Shown: one piece after another, positions 1 through 14,829 of the stretch | How positions within the stretch are numbered: position 1 is the stretch's first letter | Layout of the letters: every line of letters begins with the position of its first letter | From: Dirofilaria immitis | Taxonomy: Eukaryota > Nematoda > Chromadorea > Rhabditida > Onchocercidae | Direction: 5' to 3' | DNA length: 64,000 bases | NCBI GenBank assembly: GCA_024305405.1 | Contig: JAKNDB010000108.1 | Coordinates: forward strand, 248,001-312,000 | The notes under the pieces: generated by a model | The model's database searches: none | Told to the model about the DNA's origin: nothing | What the model saw: the letters and a program-made list of their open reading frames with translations, nothing else | Translations under genes and position numbers: made by a program

Positions 1-342
1 ATCATTTGTCATTACGAATTGATTGATATCATGCGATAAAATCTTTTACCCGCAATCGATTGCTCGATCTTTCTTACAATGAAAATTAGTAAAGAATTAA
101 ATCGTGATTTTCATGAATTGCTATATGCAATTTGCGAAAATTTTTTATTTTAATTTCTTTTATAAAAACTAAACTCCGATTTGACTAGTTTTTGTCACCA
201 ATCACTTCGATCATTTCTGATCGTTCAAAAATCATTACTTCCTTTAAAGAATATTCTTTAAAATTCCAACGCTCAAGCTTTAATTATTTAAGAAGTTTAG
301 ATTTGTTTAAGCTTCAAGAAGCAAAGGTATATTCAATTTCAC

Positions 343-3300
343 CTTTTTTCATCTATTTCCATTTCATCAATTTTAGTCTTGATTTTCTCAATTTCAGTTG
401 AAGATTCAGGAACAACTTTTATGCTGTAAAATTCACCTTCTTCCTGAAATCTCATTATGCTTTTAAGCTCTTATAAATGCTAAATCGATATAAGATCATA
501 TAAATTGTAAAAACTCGATCCAGTGAATGATCGAGAAAAGAACGATATGGTAGAAAAGCATTTTATCAGCAAAACTCACTGCACTGAGCAATTTGTACCA
601 ACCGTCAACCGATTCTTTCATCAATTCACTGATACCAAATGAAAGGGAACCCATGAAATCGTTTCTGGAAGTTCGGTCCCAATCCCAAACTTCCACAGAT
701 AATCTTTTATCTGCATCCGTTGCTTCCAGTTTGCTAAAATTTGAGTCAAAATAGTAAATATTGAATTTTAAAAATCATTAGATAAACAATTCCAATTTAT
801 AACCGTAAATTACTTGAAAGATTCGAAATCGAAAATAAATAGAAGATACTTACTATTCAAAACATTCGTTCCATACAGGATTCAACGTAGATTTAATTGT
901 TTTACTTTTCTTCTTGGATTTTGATGAATGGTCATCGGGTATCAATTTTAACTTACAATAAGGATCGGAAAGGCCATTTGGATCCATTGGTATTAAATTA
1001 CGCGCTTCATGCACTAGAAATAAGCATTTCCAACATACTGTTGAAAATGTCTTTTGTCACCTCATCAACGAATAGACAACCTTTTGCGCCTGGTGAAGAG
1101 CAGCCGCCTTAGTGTAGTTTTATGAATATTTATATGTATCGCTTTAATCAGACCACAATAAGATCATACCAGCACATATCTCAACCTCATAATCAAATAT
1201 AAAAATAATTCTCAGCTCTCATGCTGAATCTATTGGTATTTCTCAATAACAATAGAACGAACAATATAAGATGAGCGTATTAAATGCTAATATTGAACAA
1301 TAAATAAATATTAACAGAAATAATAAAAAGAAATTGAAAAGAGAGCTCTTGGCTACATGTAATATTAAAAGATGTCATTTATGATCAACCATGCTTCGCC
1401 ATATTAGCTTCTTTTTGATTTAAACTTAATCCATTAAACTAAAATGTGTTTGTATCTCACTTGCTTCTACAGTATTCCAACATGTAAAGAAATATACTAT
1501 CATTTATTCCTCATTATTTTTTTGTTCTGAAAAATAGTGTTTTATTGTTATTAATACTACTCATTCAGTTGAATGTGAGTCAGTGATGTTAAGATATTGG
1601 CTAATACCATTTAATAAAATAGAAGAATGGAGGTGAAATGCATTTGATAAATCGAAAGGAAAATGGGTTAATATTCCCATACATGGAAATAAATTTTCAT
1701 CATGAGAATTTAGAGTGATAACAAAAATGAACTCGGAAACAAAGTGAGGAAAACCCGAGCCAAAGTTTTCCTTTCTGTTGTGAGATAATTTGAACATAAT
1801 ATAAGCAATTTAATTGTACTAATTAATTTCATCTAATTTAAATTTGTGGTAGATGATAAGTTACGATTTGTTTATTTGCTTTTTTCGTTTTCCTTGTTTG
1901 TTTTTTCTTACTTAAGATCAACTGAATGACTAATCAATGAATACCTTTAATCTGCAGAATATCATTCTCAACTTGAATTGAAAGATGTATTCTACCGCGT
2001 CTTTCGATATAATCTGTACCACACATGTCAGGCACATATTTAACACACTTGTGATGTACATTTACATCACAAGATTGACATTTTTGCCCTGGAAATGGTA
2101 TTAAATTGTTGGTATTTTTTAATATTATTGATTAAAAAATTTGAAAAAAAAATGTAAAATTGGCGACCTGATGAATGATACCATAAAGCAATGATCCGCA
2201 ATGATCGCAAAACGTTGGCGATGAATATGAGTGCACCTTCCATTTATGCTGCTGTCGTGGATCCTAAAAAAAAATTTAAGAACTTATAACATTGAAAATA
2301 AAATTTTTCTTAATGTTCTGAACTTTTCTCACATTGCAAATATTCTGATCTTTTCCTAACACTTGCTACCTGTTGAAATATGGAAGATACGAAGTGGAAC
2401 TAACGTCAGTATCAACGCCTTTATCAGCACCGGGACATTGAAAATTAACAAACTGATGACATCGTTTATGTATTACAAGTGCGCATACTGCAATTAATCC
2501 AATCATCACAATCATTTAATAGTGAATTAGCAATTTTGAAATGGATGATAGATAGTTTTTACAGAAGAGATGAAAAAGGAGAAAAATAGATATTTACTTT
2601 GACACTGAAAGCCTTGCTTATTAAGACCCCAGAGAAATTCTTTGCAATGTGAACAAAATGTTGGCTGCTTAAAAAATCGTGCAATAAATTGATGAGCTCT
2701 GAAAATTTAGTTTAATTATTCAATTTTTGAAATATCGTTTTTTTTCTTTAATATAAAATTGTGTATCATGAAAGGAATTGCCAAAAATCCCATTTCTTAT
2801 ATTTGGAAAATAAAGGCCATACTTCACTTCATGAACATTCTTTTGCCTTAATGCACCTTTTCGAACAATACCTTTACCTTCGATTCGTTGCGCTGAAATG
2901 AAAATTTCTTTTTGTCAAAATTTCAAAGTCGATTTGATTTATTTTAAAAAATCAAATATCAATTTTAAATCGATTTTAGATCGTTTCTTATATATTGCTG
3001 AAAATTGCAAACTTAATGAGTCGAATTGTTACAAATTAATCGCTTAGTATTTGTTATGCAGTTGTTCTAGAGAAAAAATTGCATGACAACAATATCATAT
3101 CGGTGTTCAGTCATCAAAATAAGCCTGTCTGTTCGTTCGTTTCAAATGGTAGTAGTTCAAGTTGCAAGTGATTGGTAACTTTTTTTATCAGAAAGTTTAT
3201 ATTTTGCAGTGCAATTTGGCAACATTTTCTTATGCAAAATTCGAATTAATTTAAGGGAATATTTGAGCGATTTCCATAGAGTATTATAATCTTAAAATTT

Positions 3301-5790
3301 GGATTAACATTAGCGACTAACTAGAAAGTTCCAATGTTTACAAATAATTTCAAAAAAAAAAACCAAAAAATTGTTAAAAAGGAGTTTTATGCCTTTCATG
3401 AAACAATTAGTCTTTCATTTTGCTACAATAAAAATATTTATAAAGCAAGCAGTTCCTTTCAAGTTGCAATTCATAAACAGTTTAATTCCTCATATCGCTA
3501 GTTTTAAATAATTGAAGTACATTTAAATTGACGATGATTTCATCGTAATTTGTTTGAATTGAACTTCACAATTAATAATCAATTTTACCCAGAATTGCAT
3601 CGCTGAAAAAATCAGCTTTAAAAACATTACAAAACATTCATATTACCAAGCACTTTTGGTAGATATTAAATAGATGATCGAAAGAAATGCCTAAATATGA
3701 TCATGATACATTGAATGAAATAATGATTTATGAGGCATTTATTTGGCAAATTAGTAAATTAAAAGCTAAAAGATGCGCAAATTTGATAATAAGAAATGCT
3801 GGACAAGAAAGCAGTATAATTAACTTTACTATTAGAACAATCAATGATAAAAAAAAAGAAGCATAACTGATTAAGTTACAAATGCCGGATAGTGAAAGTG
3901 ATGCAAGCATGATCGAAGGAAGATTTGCATGCAGTTTTCAGCGAATAACAACAATTCTCACATTTTTTAGAGCTTTACAGGTTGATAAAAACTTTAGGTA
4001 AATTTGTGATTTCTTGCGTAATATATTGCCAACTCGATGATAATTAGTTGATATTCTTAACTTTTCGCTATATTCTCCGTTATCATTTCGATTATGTTTG
4101 CTGTAATAGTTTCGCTTATCCGGATCTGCTCCAGAATTAGTTCCTTTAAAATTTTGATATATCAGATTTGAGATGCTACTGTTGGAAGAAATGAATGGTA
4201 GAACAATCATATCTGATGGATCAAGGAAATTTGTTGATGATTTATTGCATAAGCAGCAATTTCCCGGATGACAAGATGATGAGGTTGAATTGTTCTTTTC
4301 ACAGAGCGAATTATGTAGTAAAATTTCATCAAAAACAGAATGAAAATCATTTGCAGCAAGAATATCGGAATATGATATGGACTTCATTTAATACCATTGC
4401 TTCTTGGATTGTTCGATGTCGGTCGTAATATAATGATTGAAATTATTTCTACATTCTTCGTCATTCATTTTTGAATTGTTTAATTTTAGGATATAAACGA
4501 ACATATATATATATATATGATTGAATGATAGCAACTGTAATCGTAGAATTAGTAATTGGATGAAGGCAAAATCTTCACATATCGAATATATATATATATA
4601 TATATATATAAATATATTTGCAATGTATGAATGAATGAATGAAATGGATGAAACGAATAAATGAAAATTGTATATTCTGTTCTTTTGAAACGGTGAATAC
4701 AATTTTTTTGAAAAAAAAACGAATTTTTTCTTTTGCTTTTCCTTAACATAGCAATCCGATGATTCAGCAATGACCCATTCATTGTACTAACTAAACTATC
4801 ATGTAATAAAACCTTTTCACAATCTCAAATTATTACTAATTCGAGATTCAATCCTAAAGTATCAAACTAATCCTCTATTCTTATTTCATCGAAGTGAAAG
4901 GAAAAAAAAAACTGATTACATATTTTGATTGATTAATTGTAACAAAATGAAAATTAAGACATATCAATTCTATTTACTATATATGCATATATATATTCAT
5001 ATTTCATCATATCAATATTATGCATTTTCAATAGCGAAATACATATACATACCACAAAATACATATATAATACTGGGTTTTAGAGGAATTAATTTACATA
5101 AACTATAATATTTTCTTTATTATCATTCTAAATTAGTATAACTTCCAATTGTAAAAATAATAATACTCTTACTCTTTTAAAATTTTTTAAATTCATAGAC
5201 AGCAATAATATTTTTAGGTCAAATTGTCTAAATAAGAAAAAAAAATGAATTTTTGATGGAACTATTAACAATTAATCAATTTAATCTAAAATAGAACTTT
5301 TTGTAAAAAAAACAAAAAGGCAAGAAATTATAATTGAATTAAGTGGATATGAGGAAAATAAATGGGATCAGATTTTATAAAATTTTCATTATAATTGCTT
5401 ACAATATTTTATATTTACTAATAATCTCTAAAATTACATAAAAGCATTATATTAGCATTACTTATAGAAGCATAATGTGCTATCGAAACATTTTCTACAT
5501 CATAAATAATTAAGTTATATGAAAAAGAACATACCAAACGCTTCAGAAAATTTTCGCAATAATTTGGATGATTCCAGGACCGGATCAGTAGCACTAATAG
5601 AACGATTTCGAAAGCTTGTTCGTTTCACTTTATCATTAAATTGTTCCTGATCAAAATTATGCTTTTCAAGATTTAATGTAGAAGTAGAACCAGCATAACT
5701 TGCATCTACGATATCCGGAATATTAACTGGATCTGTATCACTAATTGAGGTCTGGTCAACGTTAACCGGAGATGTAGATTTCGTTGACAT
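343..5790 (-). CDS. pkc-2: Conventional protein kinase C, N-terminal regulatory half (partial)
   Basis: Ca2+- and diacylglycerol-activated Ser/Thr kinase; only the regulatory half is here, and the kinase domain must lie left of position 1. Exons (minus strand): 5535-5790, 2823-2892, 2598-2698, 2405-2487, 2168-2263, 1945-2088, 854-1013, 580-733, 343-443. Visible in order: a Ser-rich N-terminus starting MSTKST; pseudosubstrate [15 protein letters not shown]1A with FCSHC and HKRCHQF; C1B with [18 protein letters not shown] then [12 protein letters not shown]; and a C2 domain with [14 protein letters not shown] (Ca2+-binding aspartates) and [18 protein letters not shown]. All splice phases agree except at C1B, where exon 2168-2263 ends in phase 0 but exon 1945-2088 needs one extra base before its GG. 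The family assignment is very secure; the first exon is inferred from a matching phase-1 donor at 5534. Confidence 0.93.
3979..4387 (-). CDS. Candidate alternative first exon of the PKC gene
   Basis: An open frame starts with ATG at 4387, has a TAA directly upstream, and runs 136 codons to a possible donor (CCT followed by GTAAAG) at 3978. It ends in phase 1, exactly the phase needed to join the pseudosubstrate exon at 2892. The peptide begins [19 protein letters not shown] and is rich in Ser and Asn, with a Cys cluster ([13 protein letters not shown]) near residue 40. I do not recognise a domain. Conventional PKC genes of worms are known to use several promoters with different N-termini, so an isoform-specific first exon is plausible. 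It could instead be a chance ORF inside a long intron; length and phase are the only support. Confidence 0.4.
4499..4611. repeat. Two (TA)n tracts in PKC intron
   Basis: Pure TA runs occur at about 4502-4518 and 4586-4611, separated by unique sequence, inside the first-intron region of the PKC gene. They are ordinary microsatellites; no coding or regulatory role can be read from them. Confidence 0.85.
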
Positions 5791-8700
5791 ATTTATGATA
5801 ATTTCACATAGTATTTTTTTTTGTCGAAATTTTCGATATTTATCTGTCGATAAAGAAGCATTTATACGTTTGCTAGAATTGAAAAGAATGTTTGCAGTTA
5901 GTATAATCGAAATATGCAAATCGTACATTTAAAAAAAAAAAAAAACAAAGGCAAATACGACCCAAAAAAAAACGCTGATATGTCGCACATGTGTTCGAGC
6001 AAAAGAATGAATTAACAAGAAATAATTTTACATAAAATTCAAAAAAAATATTAATTAGTGAAATAAATACACAAGCAAAATTATCATTCTTATCTTCAAT
6101 CGTATCGTATATTTAACATTTTTGATTTTTGAGGCAGGTTAGTTGTCGTTGTAAACAACCTTTTGAATAATGCGTTAAATGAGGCAATGAAATTGAAATT
6201 TTATATTTTAAAGTCGATTTAGCCATATAAAAGCTTAAATTGGATTTTATTGAACTAAGAAATTGAAAAAAATGAAAAATCAGAATTTTTAATAACCTTT
6301 AAAATTCTTTGCATTTATTGAATAAAATCCATACATTTAACAATTGATAAGAAAAAAATCAAAATTTTTAATAACTTTTCGAATTCTTTTATTTATAAAA
6401 TGAAAGTCATGCATTTAAAATTATTACTAATTAAACAAAAAAAAAAAGAAGAAATCTGCAAAGAGTGAATGCTCATTCGTTTCATTTTTTTTTTTTATTT
6501 TTCTCGATTTTTCTACATTCATTTGTTTTTATCATATCTAAAACTTCTCCCACTACCAATCTTTTACAGTAAAATATCTTTGCATTAAAAATTTGTTAAA
6601 ATATGGAAAAAAAGAAAAACAGAAAAATGATATTTTTTTTTTTTTATTCTACTACGATTTTCATATGAGAATCTGCGAAAGTATAATTTGCCAGGAGGTC
6701 AACAATCCTTAAGATAGAATGCTGCTAAAGTTTTTAGTGAATCGAAAAATTTTTTATATATGATTCCCCTGTTTGCTTACAAAAGATGTCAACTGTTAGC
6801 ATTTTAATCAGACTTAAATTTCATGCATCATCATTCTATACATCTTGCACTATGATTGACAAAAATATATTATTCATTCATTGTTTAATAAATATTTTGA
6901 TAAACATCGTTTAGGCTTGCCTATCATTGCTAATTTTAGGAAAATATTGTACTGAATACAAAACAAAAAATAATATATCGTCAAATGAATTTAGTAAATA
7001 TCACTCACATTTATCATTCAAATTTTTCAAGCTAACTTTGGCTCATCGAAAAAGGTTACAATTTTCTATTGGCTTAATTTAAAAGCAGGAAAATTTTACA
7101 ACTTAATTGAACAAAAAGAAAAAAAAGCGAGAAAAACATGATTGATATTTAATTCTCGAGCTGTGTTAAATTATAGCATAAAATTTCCTTAAACTCCTTT
7201 TACAATCAATATATTAAATGTTAAAATGCAATAGGACAATCCATTAGAACGAAATATTTTTGGCTTCTTAAATTTTAACTTTTTCCCTTTTTGTTAATGA
7301 AATTTTGAATTACTTTATTCTCATCAACAAAGCATATAACAATTTAAATGCATGAAAAATCTTTCAGACTACAATTCCAAGCAGCATTAATTTGTTAGTT
7401 AACAGAGAATAGGACAATGATTCTTCAAATAATTTATCCAATAATGTGACCGATAAATGATTTATGTAAAGATGAATGCTTGCCATTCCTGACAAGCTAT
7501 ATATTATACATATCGTTGTTGTATAGCTAAATATTAAATATTTTTAACACATATGATCAATTTTTCTTGTACCATAATTATTACCCATTATTTTAGCTTA
7601 GAAAGAGTTCAATCATGAAAAATTTAAAAGAATGAAATTGAATTAAATATTATCAATATTCTGGTGATAATAATTATAAGATTAGAGTTGAACCAAGCAA
7701 GGAATAAGTAAATCTCCTACTAATTTTTATCATTTCTTTTCAATTTTGCTTATCTAATATCTCCTCCCATCATATCAAAAGTTATCAATCTTGAATGAAA
7801 TCTAATCTAATTTGCTGCAAATTTTGGGATGTACGAAGCGATTTCTCGCTTCACGTTTGCGATTTCTCATTACTTGAATTCACCTTTACAAATTGGTAAT
7901 ATTAAAGATTGAGATTTTTATTTTAAAATAAAATTCTTAATTTTTTTTTGTCTCGACTGTTAAATAAATTTGCCGAATAGTTAGTTATAGTTATTCTTGT
8001 TTCTGACATTTATTAAGACTTTTAAAACTTCAAGAGAATGTTCATGACAATTTCGCAGAAATTAGGTAGTAAATACTTCGCAAATGATGTAAAAATGAGC
8101 AAAATCGCAATGATCGATCGTAAAGAGCAAAGGAATTGAATTCACAACAAAGACATGCTGACTGCCAATGTCAAAAAAAAATGTCTCTTTCATCGTTTTT
8201 TTTTAAAAAAGGTTAGCAAAGATTGCTTGTCTACTAGTCGATCATCAAAAAATATATTAATATATATTTTAGGTAATTATAAAAATGCCAATCTCGAAGT
8301 TCAAAATATTATAAAAAATGCTATTAAAATTCATGAAATATCATATTTGAAGATAATATGAAACGGAAGATAAAAAATTATTGAGAAGAGCTTTTTTTTT
8401 TTCTTTGATAAATATAATCATTGATTTTATCGATATCAATGCATTCTAAATGAATGTTAAAACTAATCGAAATAATGCGGAAAAATGAATTTTTGTCTTA
8501 TTATTTTATAAATTAATTTAATTTATTAAATTTTAAGAACTTATCGATATTGTGTTATCTGTTTTGCTTGTTTCTTCAATGTTACCAGCATTATGCTTCT
8601 TTTTTTCCATTAAATTTCATTTCTCACCTATTTATTAATATGTAGGATTTATTTAGATCAATTAAATGGTAGTACTCTTTGATCGATTTTAATTTTATCC

Positions 8701-11700
8701 TTTTATGATTGAATTCTTAATCTGATCATCCTGTCTTCTTTTGAATATTGAATTAATAAAATAAATCAGTATGTATCTAATAATTCACAAAATTTTTGGA
8801 AACCGTAAGCAAACGTTAAACCAAACTTTCAAAATAAAAACTCATATAAAATTTTTGTTTTTAAGAATCATGAGACCATTTGTTATTATCGTTGCAAATT
8901 GAAAATTGATTAATAATATAAGCCAAGTAATGGAAATAAATGATTAATTAATAATTTGATTAATCGGTTTTACATCACTGTAAAATACGGCAAAAAGTTT
9001 TAAGACTACCTGAATATTGTACAATCATTTCTGTAGAGTATGAACTAATTTTTAAATATTCTTCTTGTATCTCATTGTTAATTTGAGAGATAGCAATTTA
9101 AATTAGCAATAAAATTTGCATATATTGTTGTAAATTAGTAGGAAAAAAATGATTACTTATTTGAAATAATTTTTGCAAATTTTCAACACTAAAATAACCT
9201 TTTTACCATTTCGATGATCGATTGTTACAATAATTTTAAAGAAATCAATAAATGCTTTTTAAAGAGTAAAATTTTAATAATCGAACTTAATTTTCTATAA
9301 AAAAATTTGACGAAGAAACGATTCAAGCAAAGATAATTAGCTAACTATTAGCTATATCGTTTCACATAGGCCAAATTTCTTTCGTGCCTAAATTATAAGC
9401 CAAATATTATCTTTGGTAATTTTGAAAGATTAAATTGAACAAATATACAATTGGAAATATATGATTGAATTGCAATTTTAGAAGAGAATCCAATCCATTG
9501 AATTCATTGTTGGACTACTGCTATACTGGGCTGTTACTGGGCTACTGCTATGTTGCACATTACTGGACTACTCCTATTGCTATGTATGTAAGTATAATTT
9601 TTTCTAATGTTTTAAATGATTGATAAATAACGAGCCCAGAAGGGATGAGCCGAATGTTTTAGCATATTCTAAAATTTCGCTGCGAAAATTTTTTCATGAT
9701 GTTTAATCGAAATAAAAGGAGAAATTAACGAGAAAAGAATTTATATATGCTGTATGCATAAGATACTTTTTCCGATTCTTCTTATCAATTGCATAAAAGA
9801 TATTTGATAATTCAAAAATTTAACATTTAAAAATTGCAACGAAAAAAGATTTGCCCGTAAGGTGAAATACAATTATTATTTTTTCTATATTTGATCAGTA
9901 AGTTGTTAATTTTTCTACAAAAACATCAGATCTATTTTAATTAGAATAGTGAAAATATAAGATAGATTTAAGAGATTATGATATCTTAATTTAGCGAAAT
10001 GCTAATGTCATAATTAAGGAAAAAAAAATAAAAACTAAAGTTGAAAAAAGTTGTAAAATAATGTGTTAATGAGAGCGAATTATATTTTCTACAATAATTA
10101 AAAAAATCCTTTAAATGATAAAATTTTTTAAAAAGTTTAAATTTGAAATATTAGAAAGATCATTGATCACCAACTATATATATATATGTATATTAAATTA
10201 CTTATAAATATGTAATCTGTAAAAGTAAAGTTTTGATAAGGACACTATGCTAATGTATAGAAATGAAGAAATTATTGCTCGATACTACTGAATGGCTGTA
10301 ACATCTTTCTCGAATAAAGATAGAGTCGAATTCGATTTAATCATCTCTTACGAGAAATTAAATTAGTTTTGAAAAGGAAATAAAACTAATGTTTTTATAT
10401 TCTTACAAAAGAATAAAATAATTATATTTGACCACTGTTGAATATCATTGCTATAATTATCAATTATTTGCTGATTATCTTTTATAACTTATCTTCCTAT
10501 AATCTTTTCAAACTTTTAAGATTTAAAACTTTTGATCTCATTTAAGATTCGTATTTTACATAGGCAATATGAAATGATCCGTAAAGGTTGACAATTGCGT
10601 TCCAACATGATAATCGTATTATTGATTCATGAATTTCAACAACTATTTATAATGCTATCAATCAATTAAGCATCTTTTCAATTATCGTTTCATTATTCTT
10701 TTGGTTTTTAATGGATTTTATCATGGCACAATTCGAGAGTGTACATTCTATTCGAGATAACTACAATTACTTCCATTTTATTTTAAGAATTTCGATTAAT
10801 CATTTTCATTAAAGTTTCATAAAAAATTTAAAAATAAAATCGTAATACATGCAAATTTTGTATTTTAGGAAAAAAATTTTAATTATGATAAAACTAACAT
10901 TATAATATCAGTTTAAAGTTTATAAGTATCATGAGCAGTTTTTTATTTTTAATAATGAATTCTTCGAAGAAGAGAACGGTGATATTTATTGGCTTTTGGA
11001 TGATATTAGTAGTTCAATAATTAATTTAATAGCTAAATCGTAATCCTTTGAATCATTTATTTGATATTGGAAAAAATTTTCAATATTATTAATATTTTCA
11101 AAAATTATATAATTAAAACGATTGATTATGCAATAGAATCAGTAAAGTTTTTAGAAACTTAAACGATGCTAATAAAAGATTTTATAAAATTGCTATTTAA
11201 TCATTTTGCTATCTTACATTTTTTAAATTATTTTTAAAGCACTAAATCTTAAGAAAAGATAAAATATTATCACTTTTGATATGCTAATGTATATTACTAA
11301 AGCTTATGATAAAATTATCACATTTTTACATAAAATATTACAAATTCTATAAAATCAAATTATCAAATCTCTTTTCGAATATTATTAATAGAAGATAAGT
11401 ATTTATGTTCCTTCCATTAATTTCGACTTTTTATTAACCTTTATATAAGCTTATTTTGGCAGAACATTTTAAATGGCAACATTTCCAGTTGTTTATTTTC
11501 ACTCTGAATTGAAGCAAGTCTTTTTGCTTATTACAATAAAAAGTTAGCTGTCATGCTGTCATTTCGGTTCTCGAGAATATCGATATTATTGGCGAATATT
11601 TAGAAATATATTTGAACGATGCAAAAATTATTACATATCATGATATATTAATCTAAAAAGTTTAGTAATCAAATATACTCAATTAGGATCCGAAAAATTG

Positions 11701-14262
11701 ATGAAATTATGCTAATTGTTTTGATCATTGAATTTTGAAATGTTTATGCATAAATGTTTTAAAAATATGCATAATTATATTTTCGAGAGTCTTATTTATT
11801 TAAGGTAAGCTAGCCACCTATTTTTTAATTTTTCATATTATTATTTTTTTCCGATTTCAAGGAAATAATTGCTCAAAATGATAAAAAGACTTAGTGACTA
11901 TTAATTATTTCTACTTGATAAAACAACATTAGTAATTCACTTCTTGGCATCTTTTTTTTTTAAACTTCAAAATATGAATATTGAAATGAGTGCAAAAAAG
12001 AAGTTTAGCTCACTTGGCCTTTATTATCTTAACGATTTTTTAATAATTTCTAAATTGATAAAGAACAAAGTTCGTTATTATCTCTTTTTTCTTTTAAAAA
12101 TTAATTTCAATAAATAAAGTCTTCCTAAGAAGACATATCTACCATAAAAAAAAAAATTTGAATCGAATTAGGCTGACATTCTTGAAAGGATTACTGATAA
12201 ATGATGAAAAGAATGATTTAAACTTGAACAATGAAATAATGATACTTGAATTAATCAATAAATAAATCAAAAAAATCACTTTAACCTAACTATCAAACTA
12301 TTATAAGGATTTGTTCATTAAGCAGAATTGCTGGTTAAACGATTATAAAATTATTAATATAATTTGCAAGATAAATTAACGAAATAAACATTCAAATTGA
12401 TAATTCCAGAATGCATAGATAAATTGAATAAAAGTTATATTTGGCACCTGGGAAAAGGTATCACTAACGTTGATAGCCTTATTTATAATTATAATCATAA
12501 AAGAAACTATAAAATTAGCTTTATTTAAAAATTCATACCTATATTTGCAAGATTTAATGAATTGAAAAATGTATGCTACATTATGCTAAAGCCACATATT
12601 TTTATTTATATGTCTGTTCATAATGGAAGTTAAATTTTGTTTCAAATTGAAAGTAAAAAGGATAGAAATAGGGAAATTACGGCAAAAGAAATCGATTTTT
12701 CGTCTCGTTGCATTAATGACACTGTTGAAAATTCCCGATTAATGCAATTTTGTGTGACACCTTAATATACACTATCATAATTAGCCATTTCTCGATTTGT
12801 GTTAAATAATGCATTATATATATTCATTGATTATTACATCTTCAAATTTATCATTTTCTCTTATCACATTATTAATACAATTTATTTTCTTCAAACATTT
12901 GAAAATTTTGAAAAAAATATTTATATGAAAATTATAATAAAATAAACAAAAGATAATAAAAAAGTTAAAAATTAATAGAAATTTAAAACTTTGAATTAGA
13001 AAATCATTTCAAATATGTTACCTTTTTTTTCTTTTTCCAGCAATGAAAGCAAACTTTTTCGTCTCTTTAGAAGTCGATAAAAACATTTAGAAATGAAATT
13101 AAAATTTTGAATTAAATTGAAATAAATTTGAAACTTTTAAGTTTTAAGAATTGCATGAACTTTTGTTGAATAAAATTATTTCATTTTGAAAATGAATGAA
13201 ACAATTCCCAATGATCGATTAAAATTTCAAATTTCCTCATATTGCTATTTTATATTATCGTATTTGTCTCTTATAAAGCATTTATTTAACAATTGAACAA
13301 ATTTCAATTATACAAAAAAAAAGAAGGAAATCAAATAGGATATATTCATACATGATATATGATATATGATATATGATAAGATAAAAATAAATAATAAAAA
13401 TTATTATGAAATATTAATTAGATATGGAATTTTTATCCTTTCATAAAAGCGAACGGCTTATTGTCTTCTTATATCAGCTAATGATTAACAATTGAAATAT
13501 TTCAATCAAAAAAGGTATTGAAAAATTAATCATATCAATGTAGGAAATTTTTTGAATTTTTAATCACTTCCTTTTCAAATAAAACTTTCATTTATCAAAT
13601 GAGAGTGCTTTCTTGGTGATAAATCTTTTTGATTAATTTTGCATTTGTATATTCTTATTTCTTATCATTTTCATTAGGTAATACAATTATGCATAGCTTA
13701 TTATTAGTGTAACTTTATCGATAAAGTAGATGAGCAAAAGGCCTATTAAATACTTTATTCAGCTTATTAATTTGGATGAATCTATGATATCAAACTTCAG
13801 AAGGAATCTTCAAAGCAAATATGTAAAATAGGATGGAAATAGGTTTAGGTTAAATAAGAATGAATTTGTGAGGACCAAATACCAGAATATTGATGGAATG
13901 GCCTGTTAAAAAAGATGATGAAACTTTCTATGGATTGTCATAGATTAAGCAAATCATTCGATTAATGCAAATCAATCGATTAAAAAAGAAAAAACAAGAA
14001 ATATCAATTATTGAATAAATTTCGCTCAAATAAATTACTACAAACGTTCAAATTACTATCGTATCGTATCATGCTCTTCATCATTCTATCGCTTTCACCT
14101 ATTTGACGGTGAAAAAAACAAATTTAAATTTACCATTAAAATTGTTCAGCATATTCTCGGAAACAAACATATTGAAATACAAATTCATAGACATGCATAC
14201 TTCGAATTATAGGATTACAGACCAAATATCATACTAACATTTGAATGTTTTTTATTGCAATT

Positions 14263-14394
14263 GATAAGTTGTTACAGCTAGATAATGCCAGAACATATTT
14301 CGAGAGTTCGAGTAAAATTTCGAGGTTTGATAAGTTGTAACAGCTACATAATGCCAGAACATATTTCGAGAGTTCGAGCAAAATTTCAAGGGTT
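14263..14394. repeat. 66-bp tandem duplication
   Basis: Two adjacent copies (14263-14328 and 14329-14394) both start GATAAGTTGT and share a core with AATGCCAGAACATATTTCGA; they differ at a few positions. The unit is 22 codons long and on the minus strand stays open through both copies, giving a repeated peptide containing LELSKYVLAL. No longer coding context is visible, so I treat it as a repeat. Confidence 0.85.
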
Positions 14395-14829
14395 CGAGCT
14401 AAATTATCGATAAACAAATATTCGAGAAGAGAATGTTACGAAAAAGCAGTTAGAAGTTAACATTTTAATTTTTTCCTAATCATGGAAGTGGCTCATTTGA
14501 TTATTAAATAAAACCACAATCTAATTGCTTGATTAGGAAGTGATATGAGACCGTAACTATTCTTTAAATTTCTGCAAATGCAATTTTAAAATGCGTTTGC
14601 AAATTAAATTGTCAATTCAAAATATTCTTCTATGCTTCGGCTATTTTCATTTCCTAATGTGATGATGATATTGATCAAAAATGAATGATCATGAAAAATA
14701 TTGAAAAAAGATAGGATAAAAATAAGAAGTGAAAAGTGAAAAAAAGCATTGTATAGGAGAAAATATATCATAGCAACTTTTATCAATTAACAAAAAAATA
14801 AAAGTTAATTAGTCTGAGAGAGATAAGAA

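Noticed and set aside
897..1112. Plus-strand ORF of 71 codons
   Set aside because: Antisense shadow of the PKC C2-domain exon on the minus strand.
14380..14410. GGGTTCGAGC resembling a tRNA T-arm
   Set aside because: No matching D-arm, anticodon stem or acceptor stem could be found around it; it belongs to the end of the 66-bp repeat region.
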